Shown: positions 1 through 9,188 of the stretch, in pieces
How positions within the stretch are numbered: position 1 is the stretch's first letter
How the letters are laid out: each line of letters opens with the position of its first letter
Source: Chitinophagaceae bacterium
Lineage (GTDB): Bacteria; Bacteroidota; Bacteroidia; Chitinophagales; Chitinophagaceae
Length of the DNA stretch: 60,915 bases
Direction of reading: 5' to 3'
NCBI GenBank assembly: GCA_027486835.1
Contig: JAIXOJ010000135.1
Location: 1-60,915 of the forward strand
The notes under the pieces: model-generated
The model's database searches: none
The model's input: the letters and a program-made list of their open reading frames with translations, nothing else
What the model was told of the DNA's origin: nothing
Program-made: the position numbers and the translations under genes

Positions 1-243
1 CAGAGGGCTATCAGTTACAAACAGAGGGCTATCAGTTACAAACAGAGGGCTATCAGTTACAAACAAAGCCCTATCAGTTACAAACAGAGCCCTATCAATT
101 ACAATTAGAGGGCTATCAGTTACAAACAGAGCCCTATCAATTACAATTAGAGGGCTATCAGTTACAAACAGAGCCCTATCAGTTACAAGCAGAGGGCTAT
201 CAGTTACAAACAGAGGGCTATCGGTTACAATTAGAGCCCTCTG
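1..243. repeat. 21-bp tandem array A (runs off left edge)
   Basis: Eleven and a half head-to-tail 21-bp units, phased exactly at 1, 22, 43 and so on to 232. Units follow the pattern CAGAGGGCTATCAGTTACAA plus one base. Two variants are mixed: one carries AGGGCT, the other AGCCCT, and these are reverse complements, so neighbouring units of opposite type can pair. The last full unit and the terminal part-unit form a 9-bp stem (CAGAGGGCT with AGCCCTCTG, 211-243). One frame stays open through the array up to a stop at 299-301 but has no ATG, so I do not call a gene. The true left end lies outside the window. Confidence 0.95.
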
Positions 244-422
244 TTTCATTTTCATAGCACCTATTTTGGCAATTCCACCACTCTTTTTGCCAAAGAAGTA
301 ATTACTTTTTTGAGTTGTTGAAAATGTCATTTTTGCATTTCTCTCCCTACTCGCTATTATTTCTGCTAATTCGCTGTTGGTAGCTTTCGGATTAAGTAGT
401 AAATGTGGTAAGATTTGCTTTT

Positions 423-485
423 TTACAGGGTCATTTCCTGATTTTACAGGGTCATTTTGGGTAAATTGCTGGTCATTTTACTGAA
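423..485. repeat. 21-bp degenerate array G (three units)
   Basis: Three units at 423-443, 444-464 and 465-485. The first two share TTACAGGGTCATTT; the third keeps only GGTCATTTT at the same phase. The unit sequence is unrelated to array A 180 bp upstream, but the unit length is identical. The remaining non-coding sequence at 244-422 and 486-652 holds nothing else I can name. Confidence 0.6.
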
Positions 486-652
486 TCCGGGGCTTAAGGT
501 TTGGCAAGTTGTGGATTTTGCCTAACAAAAGCTTGTCAAAAAAGCGCATTATAAAGAGTAACTTCAAATTTACCTGAAAGCCCCCATTCCCCTTTACAGC
601 ATCAACTCCTTAAACTGTCTAGCACCGCACTACCCCAAATACCTACTGCACC

Positions 653-660
653 TTATCTTC
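653..660 (+). promoter_or_regulatory. Possible -7 element of the helicase gene
   Basis: TATCTTCG, one base from the Bacteroidota consensus TAnnTTTG, lies 6 bp before the ATG at 667. If it is used, the mRNA would be nearly leaderless. A similar TAnnTTCG stands upstream of lpdA. Confidence 0.3.
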
Positions 661-666
661 GCCCTT

Positions 667-3012
667 ATGCAGGATTATTTAAACGGATTGAATGCTCCAC
701 AGCGGGAAGCAGTAACGCATGTAAACGGGCCATTGATGATAGTTGCGGGTGCTGGCAGTGGAAAAACCAAAGTACTCACCACCAGAATTGCCCACCTGAT
801 GGCCAACGGGGTGGATGCTTTTAATATACTAGCACTCACTTTTACCAATAAAGCCGCTGCCGAAATGAAGGAACGGGTGAACAAAATTCTGAATAGCAAC
901 GAAGCGCGCAACCTCTACATTGGTACTTTTCACAGCGTATTTGCGCGCATCTTAAGGGCAGAGGCACATCGGCTTGGCTATCCCAATAATTTCACTATTT
1001 ACGATACCGACGATAGCCGCAGTGTGATTAAAACCATCGTTAATGAATTAAACCTAGACGATAAACACTATAAACCCAACATTGTGGGTAGTAGAATTTC
1101 TGGTGCTAAGAATGCCCTTATTGGCCCATTGGCTTATAGCACCGATACTTATATCCAGCAAGAAGATTTGCGCAACAAGCGTCCTGCAATGGCACAGATT
1201 TATGCGGGCTATTGCGCCCGTTGCTTTAAAAACGGTGCGATGGATTTTGATGATTTATTGCTAAAAATGTACGAAATGCTCAATACCCAGCCCGATGCAT
1301 TGAGCAAATACCAGCGCAAGTTTAAGTACATCATGATTGATGAGTATCAGGATACCAATGCCGTGCAATACCAAATTAGTAAGTTATTGGGGGCAATGAA
1401 TGAGAATATTTGTGTGGTGGGCGATGATGCGCAAAGCATTTACAGCTTCCGCGGTGCAACCATTGAAAATATTTTGCAATTTCAAAAAGACTATGATGAT
1501 GTGAAAGTGGTGAAGCTGGAACAGAACTACCGTAGTACCCAAAGCATTTTAAAAGTGGCCAATGAAGTAATTGGTCAAAACAAAGGGCAGATTCCTAAGG
1601 AATTATGGACCGACAACAAGGTGGGCGACAAAATAAAAATTGTTCGCACCATGACAGATAATGAGGAAGGCAAGTTTGTGTCTGACTGTATTCAAGAGCA
1701 AAAACTGCGCAACCACTACCATAATAAAGATTTTGCTATACTATATCGCACAAATGCACAAAGCCGGGCTTACGAAGAAAGTTTAAGGCGGATGGGGATT
1801 GCTTATAAGATTTACGGCGGCCTAAGCTTTTACCAACGCAAGGAAATTAAAGACATGCTGGCCTACCTACGTGTGGTGGTTAACCCAAGGGACGAGGAAG
1901 CCCTCAAACGGATTATCAATTATCCAGTAAGGGGTATTGGAAAAACCAGTTTGGAAAAATTGGCCATTGTTGCCAATGAACAAAACATTACACTGTTCGA
2001 AACAATTCAGCGGTCAGCAGAATTTGGATTTAAGGGTGGTACACAAGAAGCCTTGCAAAACTTCGTGACCATGATTCGCTATTTTCAAACCATGCTCTCC
2101 GAAAAGAATGCCTACGATGTAGCGGTGCAGGTGGGCAAACACACCAATTTGGTAAAAGAGCTTTTTTCAGACAAAACCACTGAGGGCTTGGCTCGATACG
2201 AAAACGTGCAAGAATTACTGAACTCTATAAAATATTGGACAGAAATACCCGATGGTGAAGATGGCGAAGTGGGTACTAAAGATTTGGGTGCTTTTTTGCA
2301 ACAAGTGACTTTATTTACTGATTCTGATACGGACACTGAAGACAAAGAAAGTGACGTGGTAAAGTTGATGACAATCCACGCTGCCAAGGGATTAGAATTT
2401 GGGTGTGTGTTTGTGGGAGGGGTAGAAGAAAATTTATTCCCCAATGCCATGAGCATTAACACCCGGGAAGAATTGGAAGAGGAACGCCGCTTGTTTTATG
2501 TGGCCGTAACCCGTGCAAAAGACAGACTGTGGCTCACTTTTGCTAATGCCCGTTACCGTTTTGGTCAGTTAGTACAAAACGAACCTAGCCGCTTTTTAGA
2601 GGAGATGCCAGAGCAGTTTTTAGATAGAAGCTATTCGGGTGGTGGCATGAAAAACCAAGGCATGAACAACATGGGTGGAGGCTTTCAGCACATGCAGCGA
2701 GGTTTTCCATCGCAGTCGCCTCCGCCTGCTTTCGAAAAAAAGAAAGAACCTAGCAAACCTGCTACACCTAGTTATTTGCCAGCTCAACCAACTGCTCCCA
2801 AAGTGGTAGAACACAAGCCCAGCGAAAATTTTGCACCCAGTGATACCAGCAATTTGCAAGTGGGGCAACAGGTGGAACATCAAAAATTTGGATTCGGCAC
2901 AGTTACTAAAATGGAGGGATCTGCGCATAATCCCATAGCCATTATTGAATTTGCCCATAATGGTGAAAAGAAAATCATGCTTAACTATGCCAAATTGAGG
3001 ATTGTAGAATAA
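667..3012 (+). CDS. pcrA: ATP-dependent 3'-5' DNA helicase, UvrD/PcrA (superfamily 1)
   Basis: A 781-residue SF1A helicase that unwinds DNA during nucleotide excision repair and mismatch repair and dismantles recombination filaments. Visible in order are the Q-motif region, Walker A AGAGSGKT (residues about 27-34), motif Ia GTFHSVFARIL, Walker B DEYQDTN, motif III GDDAQSIYSFRGA, motif IV EQNYRST and motif V TIHAAKGLEF. After residue 660 comes a low-complexity Gly/Met/Pro linker, then a small C-terminal domain (GQQVEHQKFGFGTV) like the Tudor-type RNA-polymerase-binding domain of PcrA. Length is usual for the family. The ATG at 667 is chosen because the helicase domain begins within ten residues. 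The next gene starts 54 bp after the stop, so the two may be cotranscribed. Bacteroidota often encode several UvrD-like proteins, so pcrA versus uvrD is a naming choice. Confidence 0.95.
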   Translation: MQDYLNGLNAPQREAVTHVNGPLMIVAGAGSGKTKVLTTRIAHLMANGVDAFNILALTFTNKAAAEMKERVNKILNSNEARNLYIGTFHSVFARILRAEAHRLGYPNNFTIYDTDDSRSVIKTIVNELNLDDKHYKPNIVGSRISGAKNALIGPLAYSTDTYIQQEDLRNKRPAMAQIYAGYCARCFKNGAMDFDDLLLKMYEMLNTQPDALSKYQRKFKYIMIDEYQDTNAVQYQISKLLGAMNENICVVGDDAQSIYSFRGATIENILQFQKDYDDVKVVKLEQNYRSTQSILKVANEVIGQNKGQIPKELWTDNKVGDKIKIVRTMTDNEEGKFVSDCIQEQKLRNHYHNKDFAILYRTNAQSRAYEESLRRMGIAYKIYGGLSFYQRKEIKDMLAYLRVVVNPRDEEALKRIINYPVRGIGKTSLEKLAIVANEQNITLFETIQRSAEFGFKGGTQEALQNFVTMIRYFQTMLSEKNAYDVAVQVGKHTNLVKELFSDKTTEGLARYENVQELLNSIKYWTEIPDGEDGEVGTKDLGAFLQQVTLFTDSDTDTEDKESDVVKLMTIHAAKGLEFGCVFVGGVEENLFPNAMSINTREELEEERRLFYVAVTRAKDRLWLTFANARYRFGQLVQNEPSRFLEEMPEQFLDRSYSGGGMKNQGMNNMGGGFQHMQRGFPSQSPPPAFEKKKEPSKPATPSYLPAQPTAPKVVEHKPSENFAPSDTSNLQVGQQVEHQKFGFGTVTKMEGSAHNPIAIIEFAHNGEKKIMLNYAKLRIVE

Positions 3013-3066
3013 TCAGGGCTTTTTTGGCATAAGTCTATTCGTTAACTTTTCGCTTGGAAGAAAACA

Positions 3067-3504
3067 ATGAAAATTTTAAAACTAGATGTAGATGCGCTCA
3101 ACCATGACTTTTTTGAAGACACTAAATTATTGGGCATCATCGCACCCACTGAAAAGCATTTATTCTGTTGGCAGCTTAATAACGTTCTTGGGTTTGAATT
3201 TAAATTGAGTAATGAAATTGAGATACCCATTATCAAGAAAAAAAGGAATTATTATTATGCCATCTACCAATCGCCAGAATCTGGCAGTAGCCTCGTGCAT
3301 CTGTTGTACCACAACCATTGCGATGGGGAATATTTACTACCCGAATTTAAACACATGGACTTTCTATGGTTAATGAAGGGCGATCTGATTGAAGATGATC
3401 GATACCTCTGGATAAAACAGGGAATAAAACAATTGCCTGTAGTACAATTAGTAACCGAGTTAACCAACGAAAAAATTATCAACAAAGGGAATTTGGTTTT
3501 TTAG
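3067..3504 (+). CDS. IPExxxVDY family protein
   Basis: 145 residues, function unknown. It fits the Bacteroidota family named after the motif IPExxxVDYxxxLKGD, which reads here as LPEFKHMDFLWLMKGD at about residues 92-107, with the expected spacing and conservative changes. There is no signal peptide or membrane segment, so it should be cytoplasmic. Members are small single-domain proteins often found beside housekeeping genes; here it follows the helicase gene by 54 bp on the same strand. The ATG at 3067 gives the family's usual N-terminus beginning with a short beta-rich stretch. Family membership is judged from the motif only. Confidence 0.8.
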   Translation: MKILKLDVDALNHDFFEDTKLLGIIAPTEKHLFCWQLNNVLGFEFKLSNEIEIPIIKKKRNYYYAIYQSPESGSSLVHLLYHNHCDGEYLLPEFKHMDFLWLMKGDLIEDDRYLWIKQGIKQLPVVQLVTELTNEKIINKGNLVF

Positions 3505-3641
3505 CCTGTGTCGGTTTTTTCCCAAAAAAATGAGTAGAATTGAAATAAACAAACAATGGCTTATTTGTCAGTTAATGTTTTTTTCTCCATTTGCGACTGA
3601 TGTTTTTATACCAAGAATTACATTATTGCAACTACTCAATC

Positions 3642-3690
3642 ATACCAAATACCCATTACTTAATACTTATTACTTACCACCTAATACACT
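3642..3690. repeat. Heptamer repeat (seven units, ATACTTA/TTACTTA type)
   Basis: Seven consecutive 7-bp units in exact phase: ATACCAA, ATACCCA, TTACTTA, ATACTTA, TTACTTA, CCACCTA, ATACACT. The reverse complement is the TAAGTAA/TAGGTGG type seen at 46608 and 55043. It lies immediately before the start of the S4-domain gene. Confidence 0.6.
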
Positions 3691-3695
3691 CAATA

Positions 3696-4112
3696 ATGGC
3701 AGTAAATAAAGAAAATGGTACAAAAGAGAAGTTACGGATTGATAAATATTTATGGAGTATCCGATTGTTCAAAACCAGAAGCCTAGCATCAGAAGCATGC
3801 GAAAAAGGGAAAGTAAAACTGAATGGCTCATCGGTAAAAGCCTCTAAAACAGTGAATGTGGGCGACGAATATGAAGTAAAAACAGAAGCCAAAAAATGGA
3901 TTATCAAGGTTACAGGTTTGGTGCATAATCGGGTAGCTTACACAGAGTCTTTAAACTTTTATTTAGACCTTACCCCTGCCGAAGAACTGGATGTTACCAA
4001 ATTTCAACCATCATCCTTCCACACTGGCAAACGCTTGAGCAAAGTGGGTCGCCCTACAAAAAGAGAACGAAGAGATTTGGATGATTTTCTGGAAATTGAT
4101 GAACCGGCTTAA
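3696..4112 (+). CDS. S4-domain RNA-binding protein, Hsp15-like
   Basis: 138 residues. An S4 RNA-binding domain occupies about residues 10-75: LRIDKYLWSIRLFKTRSLA followed by a GKVKLNGSSVKASKTVNVGD segment, the typical alpha-L RNA-binding loop. In the Hsp15 (YrfH/HslR) family such proteins bind 50S subunits that carry stalled nascent chains. The basic C-terminal tail (KVGRPTKRERRDLDD) is also typical of that family. An upstream in-frame ATG at 3591 would add 35 residues encoded partly by heptamer-repeat DNA, so I start at 3696, where homology begins. It is followed by trmD on the same strand after 72 bp. Confidence 0.85.
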   Translation: MAVNKENGTKEKLRIDKYLWSIRLFKTRSLASEACEKGKVKLNGSSVKASKTVNVGDEYEVKTEAKKWIIKVTGLVHNRVAYTESLNFYLDLTPAEELDVTKFQPSSFHTGKRLSKVGRPTKRERRDLDDFLEIDEPA

Positions 4113-4184
4113 AATTTCACGAAGAGTAGCGTCAATTTTCTCTACAACATTTTATAATAGGATTCACCAATTTAAGCGCATCAA

Positions 4185-4862
4185 ATGCAGATTGATATTA
4201 TCACCGTAGCACCTGAATTACTCGACAGCCCTTTTTCGCATAGCATTATGAAACGAGCGCAAGAAAAAGGCTTACTCCATGTGCGCTGCCATAATCTAAG
4301 AAATTGGGCCATTAATAAACATGGTCAAGTGGATGATTACCAATACGGTGGAGGTGCTGGCATGGTGATGATGTGCGAACCCCTATCGAATGCAATAGAA
4401 CATTTACAACAAACCACCATCTACGATGAAATCATATACATGACCCCAGACGGAGAAACTTTCCAGCAGCAAATGGCCAATCAATTATCTATGCAAAACA
4501 ATTTGCTAATCATTTGTGGTCATTACAAAGGAATAGATCAGCGAATAAGAGACCTATATATCACGAAAGAAATATCCATTGGCGATTATGTGCTCAGCGG
4601 TGGTGAGCTAGCCGCAGCGGTATTAGTGGATGCTATTGGCAGGTTGCTTCCAGGTGTGTTAAATGATGAAACCTCGGCATTGTTTGATAGCTTCCAAGAT
4701 AATTTATTGGCACCACCAGTTTATACTAGGCCCGTAGATTTTAAAGGACATAAAGTGCCAGAAATATTATTATCGGGTCATCCAGTAAAAATTGAAGATT
4801 GGCGAAGTGACCAAAGTATGAAAAGAACACAAGAAAAAAGACCCGATATTCTAAAAGATTAA
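4185..4862 (+). CDS. trmD: tRNA (guanine(37)-N1)-methyltransferase TrmD
   Basis: 225 residues. TrmD methylates N1 of G37 in tRNAs reading CNN, UGG and CGG codons, using S-adenosylmethionine and preventing +1 frameshifting. The SPOUT trefoil-knot motifs are clear: YGGGAGMVM near residue 55, [14 protein letters not shown] near 105-120, and [14 protein letters not shown] with LLPGVL near 130-155. The C-terminal helical domain carries HPVKIEDWR and RPDILKD. Length is typical. In many bacteria trmD lies with rpsP, rimM and rplS; here none of these are adjacent and its neighbour is the S4-domain gene. Confidence 0.97.
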   Translation: MQIDIITVAPELLDSPFSHSIMKRAQEKGLLHVRCHNLRNWAINKHGQVDDYQYGGGAGMVMMCEPLSNAIEHLQQTTIYDEIIYMTPDGETFQQQMANQLSMQNNLLIICGHYKGIDQRIRDLYITKEISIGDYVLSGGELAAAVLVDAIGRLLPGVLNDETSALFDSFQDNLLAPPVYTRPVDFKGHKVPEILLSGHPVKIEDWRSDQSMKRTQEKRPDILKD

Positions 4863-5003
4863 AAAAGACATTGTATAAATAAACAAAGTTCGCAAACGTC
4901 ATTTAACTAATGCTCTACTGTTATTCTAAGCTTAAAATTAGGAGTGTTAATAAAAATTTATAGTCAATCTTACAAATGAAGCTTTGTTAATTCAGCTTTA
5001 GCC

Positions 5004-5011
5004 ACTATTTT
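5004..5011 (+). promoter_or_regulatory. Possible -7 element of lpdA
   Basis: TATTTTCG followed by CC, 75 bp before the lpdA start, in the 224-bp gap after trmD. It differs from TAnnTTTG by one base, as does the element before the helicase gene. Confidence 0.3.
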
Positions 5012-5086
5012 CGCCAACCTCAAATGTACAATTGTTGCAATTGAAGGTACGCACTACTTAATTTCAAAATTGATAAAAGATATTTT

Positions 5087-6496
5087 ATGGCATATGATGT
5101 AATTGTTTTAGGGAGTGGACCAGGTGGCTACCCTGCTGCTATTCGTGCTTCTCAATTAGGCTTTAAAGTGGCTATTATTGAAAAAGAAAGTTTAGGTGGG
5201 GTATGTTTAAACTGGGGATGTATTCCCACAAAAGCGTTACTTAAAAGTGCTCAGGTTTACGAATATTTAAAACACGCTGGTGATTATGGTATTACTGCAT
5301 CAGGTGTAGAACATAATTTTGACGGGGTTATCAAACGTAGCCGTGGCGTAGCAGATAAAATGAGCAAAGGCGTTCAATTTTTGATGCGCAAAAACAAGAT
5401 TGATGTAGTCATGGGCTACGGAAAAATCAAAGCCAAAGGTCAAATAGAGGTTACAGCAGCAGATGGCAGCAAACAGATAGTTGAAGGAAAATACATTGTA
5501 ATAGCAACCGGAGGTCGCGGAAGACAATTGCCTAATTTGCCAATTGATGGTAAAAAGGTAATTGGCTATAGAGAAGCCATGGTATTACCCTCCCAGCCTA
5601 AAAGCATGATTATCGTAGGAAGTGGTGCAATAGGTGTTGAGTTTGCTTACTTCTATAATAGTATGGGTACTAAAGTGACCATTGTTGAATATTTACCACG
5701 CATTGTACCTGTGGAAGATGAAGACATCAGCAAAGAATTGGAAAAAAGCTACAAGAAACAAGGTATTGATATTTTAACCAATTCTTCAGTAGAAAGTGTT
5801 GATACATCTGGCGCTGGAGTAAAAGCCTTGGTAAAGAAACAAGATGGTTCAACACTTACTTTAGAAGCGGATATCGTACTTAGTGCTGTTGGTGTTGTTG
5901 CCAACATAGAGAATATTGGTTTGGAAGAAGTGGGCATCAAAACTGAAAAAGGCAAAATTGTTGTTGACAAGTATGGTCAAACCAGTGTTGCAGGAATACT
6001 TGCTATAGGCGATGCTACCCCAGGACAAGCCCTGGCACACGTTGCCAGCAAAGAAGGAATCAATGCCGCCGAGTTTATTGGCTACAACGAAAAGAAATTG
6101 CACCACTTGCCCGAAGCAATGGATTATGGCAATATTCCTGGTTGTACTTATTGCTCACCAGAAATTGCTAGTGTAGGTTATACGGAGAAAGCAGCGAAAG
6201 ATGCTGGTTACGATATCAAGGTGGGTAAGTTTCCATTTATTGCAAGCGGTAAAGCTAGTGCAGGTGGAAACACAGAAGGGTTTGTAAAAGTTATTTATGA
6301 CGCTAAATACGGTGAATTGTTAGGTACACACATGATTGGTGCTAACGTAACTGAAATGATTGCTGAAGTAGTTACCGCAAGAAAACTTGAAACTACTGCA
6401 CATGAAATTTTGAATGCGGTGCATCCCCACCCTACCATGAGTGAAGGTTTTAAAGAAGCGACAGCCGTAGCATACGGCGAGGCTATTGATATATAA
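5087..6496 (+). CDS. lpdA: Dihydrolipoyl dehydrogenase (E3)
   Basis: 469 residues. This flavoprotein reoxidises dihydrolipoamide of the 2-oxoacid dehydrogenase complexes and the glycine cleavage system, passing electrons through FAD to NAD+. The FAD-binding GSGPGGYPAAIRASQLG is at residues 9-25, the redox-active pair in GGVCLNWGCIPTK at about 38-50, the NAD-binding GSGAIGVEFA near 180, and GDATPGQALAHVASKEG near 310. The C-terminal HPHPTMSEGFKEA provides the catalytic His-Glu. No E1 or E2 genes are nearby, so it may serve several complexes. It is transcribed alone: a 224-bp gap precedes it and an intrinsic terminator lies at 6583-6613. Confidence 0.96.
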   Translation: MAYDVIVLGSGPGGYPAAIRASQLGFKVAIIEKESLGGVCLNWGCIPTKALLKSAQVYEYLKHAGDYGITASGVEHNFDGVIKRSRGVADKMSKGVQFLMRKNKIDVVMGYGKIKAKGQIEVTAADGSKQIVEGKYIVIATGGRGRQLPNLPIDGKKVIGYREAMVLPSQPKSMIIVGSGAIGVEFAYFYNSMGTKVTIVEYLPRIVPVEDEDISKELEKSYKKQGIDILTNSSVESVDTSGAGVKALVKKQDGSTLTLEADIVLSAVGVVANIENIGLEEVGIKTEKGKIVVDKYGQTSVAGILAIGDATPGQALAHVASKEGINAAEFIGYNEKKLHHLPEAMDYGNIPGCTYCSPEIASVGYTEKAAKDAGYDIKVGKFPFIASGKASAGGNTEGFVKVIYDAKYGELLGTHMIGANVTEMIAEVVTARKLETTAHEILNAVHPHPTMSEGFKEATAVAYGEAIDI

Positions 6497-6582
6497 TTAT
6501 TGGCGTGCTTTATGCAAACTCCATTACATTTTGTTTTTTGTTGTTTTTTATGTGTTTGTTTTATTGATTGATTATGATTTAG

Positions 6583-6613
6583 CCCGTTGTATTCTTACAA
6601 TGGGTTTTTTTTT
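6583..6613 (+). terminator. Intrinsic terminator after lpdA
   Basis: A 9-bp stem (CCCGTTGTA with TACAATGGG, one G-U pair) and a TTCT loop, followed by nine T residues; it lies about 90 bp after the lpdA stop. Confidence 0.8.
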
Positions 6614-6703
6614 GCACCCCAATGAACTACTATTATTACTTACTAGAATTAATACCCAAATAAATATAAAAAGTACACCCTCTTCGTTAAACAAGAATTG
6701 ATT

Positions 6704-7207
6704 ATGGCAGAAAGGAAATATGTAATTGACAAGGCAGTTGTCGAACAGAAAATTGAAAGGTTAGCTTTAGAAATAGCTGAACAACTCTATGATGACAAAG
6801 CAGACATTGTTATTATTGGTATCAGGAATAGTGGCAAAGTTGTAGCTGAAAAAATTGGAAGAATTCTGCGTCAAAAATTGACAGTAAATGTTCAAGTTAT
6901 TTCTGTCATTCTTAATAAACTGGTACCGAAGGAAATATTTTTAAGCGACCCTAGTGTTAATTTCGACAATAAAAATGTAATTGTTGCGGATGACGTGGTT
7001 AACAGTGGTAAAACATTGCTTTATGCATTAAGGCCGCTGCTATATTTTCAACCAAAAAGAATTCAAACTTTGGTTTTGGTGGAAAGAATGCACAAACTAT
7101 ATCCCGTTAAATCAGACTATGTAGGTCTTACCGTAGCAACTACTGCTAACGACCATATATTAGTAGAAGTCGAAAACGGCGAAATAGTGGGTGCTTATAT
7201 AGAATAA
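6704..7207 (+). CDS. Phosphoribosyltransferase-fold protein (PyrR-like)
   Basis: 167 residues. A type I phosphoribosyltransferase fold with the PRPP-binding loop VIVADDVVNSGKTL (about residues 94-107) and the pyrophosphate-loop region IGIRNSGKVVA near residue 42. Size and order resemble PyrR, the uracil phosphoribosyltransferase and pyrimidine-operon regulator, but I see no adjacent pyrimidine gene or attenuator, so the substrate is uncertain; hypoxanthine or xanthine enzymes are alternatives. A TTG two codons upstream also opens the frame, but ATG at 6704 is preferred. It precedes the phosphohexomutase gene by 65 bp on the same strand and they may be cotranscribed. Confidence 0.75.
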   Translation: MAERKYVIDKAVVEQKIERLALEIAEQLYDDKADIVIIGIRNSGKVVAEKIGRILRQKLTVNVQVISVILNKLVPKEIFLSDPSVNFDNKNVIVADDVVNSGKTLLYALRPLLYFQPKRIQTLVLVERMHKLYPVKSDYVGLTVATTANDHILVEVENGEIVGAYIE

Positions 7208-7272
7208 CCAAGAGAACTTTTTAAAATTACTGTTGCTTAATACCTCTTTTAAATCACTAAAAATTTAAACAA

Positions 7273-9003
7273 ATGGATGCTGCTATTTTGGAAAAAGTAA
7301 ATATTTGGCTCACTGGCAATTACGATGAGGAAACGAAAAATACCATCAAGAAATTGCAGGCCGAAAACCCAAATGAACTTACTGAAAGTTTTTATACAAG
7401 TCTAGAATTTGGCACTGGTGGACTCCGTGGCATTATGGGTGTAGGTACCAACAGAATGAATAAATACACTGTTGGTATGGCCACTCAAGGATTTTCAAAT
7501 TATTTGAAGAAAGCCTTTGCTAATGGAGAAGAAATAAAAGTGGCAATTGCCCATGATAGTAGAAACAACAGTCGGTTTTTTGCCGAAACCACTGCTGGTG
7601 TATTTGCTGCGAATGGTTTTAAAGTTTTTTTATTTGAAGACCTACGCCCTACTCCAGAATTGAGCTTTGCCATCCGTCATTTAGGTTGTCAAGCAGGTGT
7701 TGTATGTACAGCAAGCCATAACCCAAAAGAATACAATGGCTATAAAGCATACTGGAAAGATGGTGGTCAATTGGTTCCACCTCATGATGTAAATGTTATT
7801 AAAGAAGTAGAAGCAATCAAAGGTGTAGATGACATCCTTTTTACAGGCGGCGAAGCGAATATCAGCATCATAAGCAAAGAAATTGATGATGCATATACAG
7901 CCATGGTCAAAGGACTAAGCGTTTATCCAGACGTAATTGCAAAAGAGCATGATTTAAAAATAGTTTATACCCCAATTCATGGCACAGGTATTACGCTTGT
8001 TCCAAAAGTATTGAATGCTTTCGGGTTTACTAATCTTACCATCGTAGAGGAACAAGCAACACCAGATGGAAATTTCTCCACTGTTGCATATCCCAACCCA
8101 GAAGAAACCGAAACCATGAGTATCGGTTTAGCCAAAGCCAAAGCCATTGATGCAGACATTCTTTGCGGTACAGACCCAGATGCAGATAGAGTAGGAGTGG
8201 GTGTAAAAAATCATAAAGGAGAGTGGGTGCTTATGAATGGTAACCAAACAGCCGTTCTAGCCATTGCCTATATGATTGAAGCTCGCAAAAGCAAGGGTAT
8301 TGCTAATCCTTGGGACATGGTGGTTACCACCATTGTTACCACTGAAATGATCAATGTAATTGCTAAACAAAACAATGTTCATTGCTACAATGTATTGACT
8401 GGTTTCAAGTGGATTGCAGAAAAAATTAGAGAAGAAGAAGGCAAGCAGCAATATATCATTGGAGGAGAAGAAAGCTTCGGGCTAATGATTGGCGATAAGG
8501 TTCGTGATAAAGATGCCGTAAGTTCAGTAGCACTTATGTGCGAAATGGCAGCTTATGAAAAAGCAAAAGGAAGAACCCTATTTGACAAGTTAATTGACTT
8601 GTACATTGAGTACGGTTTCTACTATGAAAACCTAATCAGCATCACCAAAAAAGGGATGAATGGCCAAAAAGAAATTGCCGATATGATGACAGGGTTTAGA
8701 GAAAACCCGCCTGCAACTATCAATGGCAGCAAAGTTGTAACGCTATTAGATTATCAATTACAAGTGGCCACTGATTTACTTTCTGGTACTAATAAACCCA
8801 TTGATCTTCCTAAAAGCAATGTATTGCAATTCATAACAGAAGATGGCAGTAAAATTTCCGCTAGACCAAGCGGCACTGAACCAAAAATAAAATTCTATTT
8901 CAGCGTAAATACTACTTTAGAGCGTAGAGAAGATTTTGATGAAAAATATGCGCTTCTTCAAGCTAAGATTGCAGGAATTATTTCAGATTTGAAATTAAAG
9001 TAA
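7273..9003 (+). CDS. Phospho-sugar mutase (phosphoglucomutase/phosphomannomutase)
   Basis: 576 residues, alpha-D-phosphohexomutase superfamily. It interconverts hexose 1- and 6-phosphates through an active-site phosphoserine. Visible are GTGGLRGIMGVG near residue 47, the catalytic serine motif TASHNPKEYNG near 147, the metal-binding loop GTDPDADRVGVG near 300, the sugar-specificity loop GGEESFGLMIGD near 397, and the phosphate-binding SARPSGTEPKIKFY near the C-terminus. The length and the GTGGLRG start match the PGM2/PgcA-type clade, which includes phosphopentomutases, so sugar preference is not decided. A strong terminator follows at 9031. Confidence 0.93.
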   Translation: MDAAILEKVNIWLTGNYDEETKNTIKKLQAENPNELTESFYTSLEFGTGGLRGIMGVGTNRMNKYTVGMATQGFSNYLKKAFANGEEIKVAIAHDSRNNSRFFAETTAGVFAANGFKVFLFEDLRPTPELSFAIRHLGCQAGVVCTASHNPKEYNGYKAYWKDGGQLVPPHDVNVIKEVEAIKGVDDILFTGGEANISIISKEIDDAYTAMVKGLSVYPDVIAKEHDLKIVYTPIHGTGITLVPKVLNAFGFTNLTIVEEQATPDGNFSTVAYPNPEETETMSIGLAKAKAIDADILCGTDPDADRVGVGVKNHKGEWVLMNGNQTAVLAIAYMIEARKSKGIANPWDMVVTTIVTTEMINVIAKQNNVHCYNVLTGFKWIAEKIREEEGKQQYIIGGEESFGLMIGDKVRDKDAVSSVALMCEMAAYEKAKGRTLFDKLIDLYIEYGFYYENLISITKKGMNGQKEIADMMTGFRENPPATINGSKVVTLLDYQLQVATDLLSGTNKPIDLPKSNVLQFITEDGSKISARPSGTEPKIKFYFSVNTTLERREDFDEKYALLQAKIAGIISDLKLK

Positions 9004-9030
9004 GCCTTAGAATTAACTATTTTACCTCTC

Positions 9031-9074
9031 CACATAAAAAAAGCTGGCTCATAAGAGTCAGCTTTTTTTATGTG
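9031..9074. terminator. Bidirectional terminator between the mutase and giant surface-protein genes
   Basis: A 20-bp stem starting CACATAAAAAAAGCTG with one G-U pair and an ATAA loop; A-tract on one side and T-tract on the other, so it can act on both strands between the convergent genes. Confidence 0.9.
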
Positions 9075-9130
9075 ATTACCTCGACGTAAATACACAGTCT
9101 GTGTTCAACGAACAATATGCTTATCAAATC

Positions 9131-9161
9131 AAAAAAGGCTTAGCAATTGCTAAGCCTTTTT
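9131..9161 (-). terminator. Terminator of the giant T9SS surface-protein gene
   Basis: A perfect palindrome (AAAAAGGCTTAGCAATTGCT and its continuation), 28 bp beyond the stop of the minus-strand gene and ending in a T-run on that strand. Confidence 0.85.
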
Positions 9162-9188
9162 CGTTAAAAAGTGATATGCATTATCCGT

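Noticed and set aside
1-243. CRISPR array as an explanation for the repeat at the left edge
   Set aside because: Units are contiguous 21-bp copies without spacers, and no cas gene is present; the same holds for the other arrays.
6486-6703. 71-codon hydrophobic frame between lpdA and the phosphoribosyltransferase gene
   Set aside because: It overlaps the lpdA end and spans the lpdA terminator; its hydrophobic character comes from T-rich DNA.
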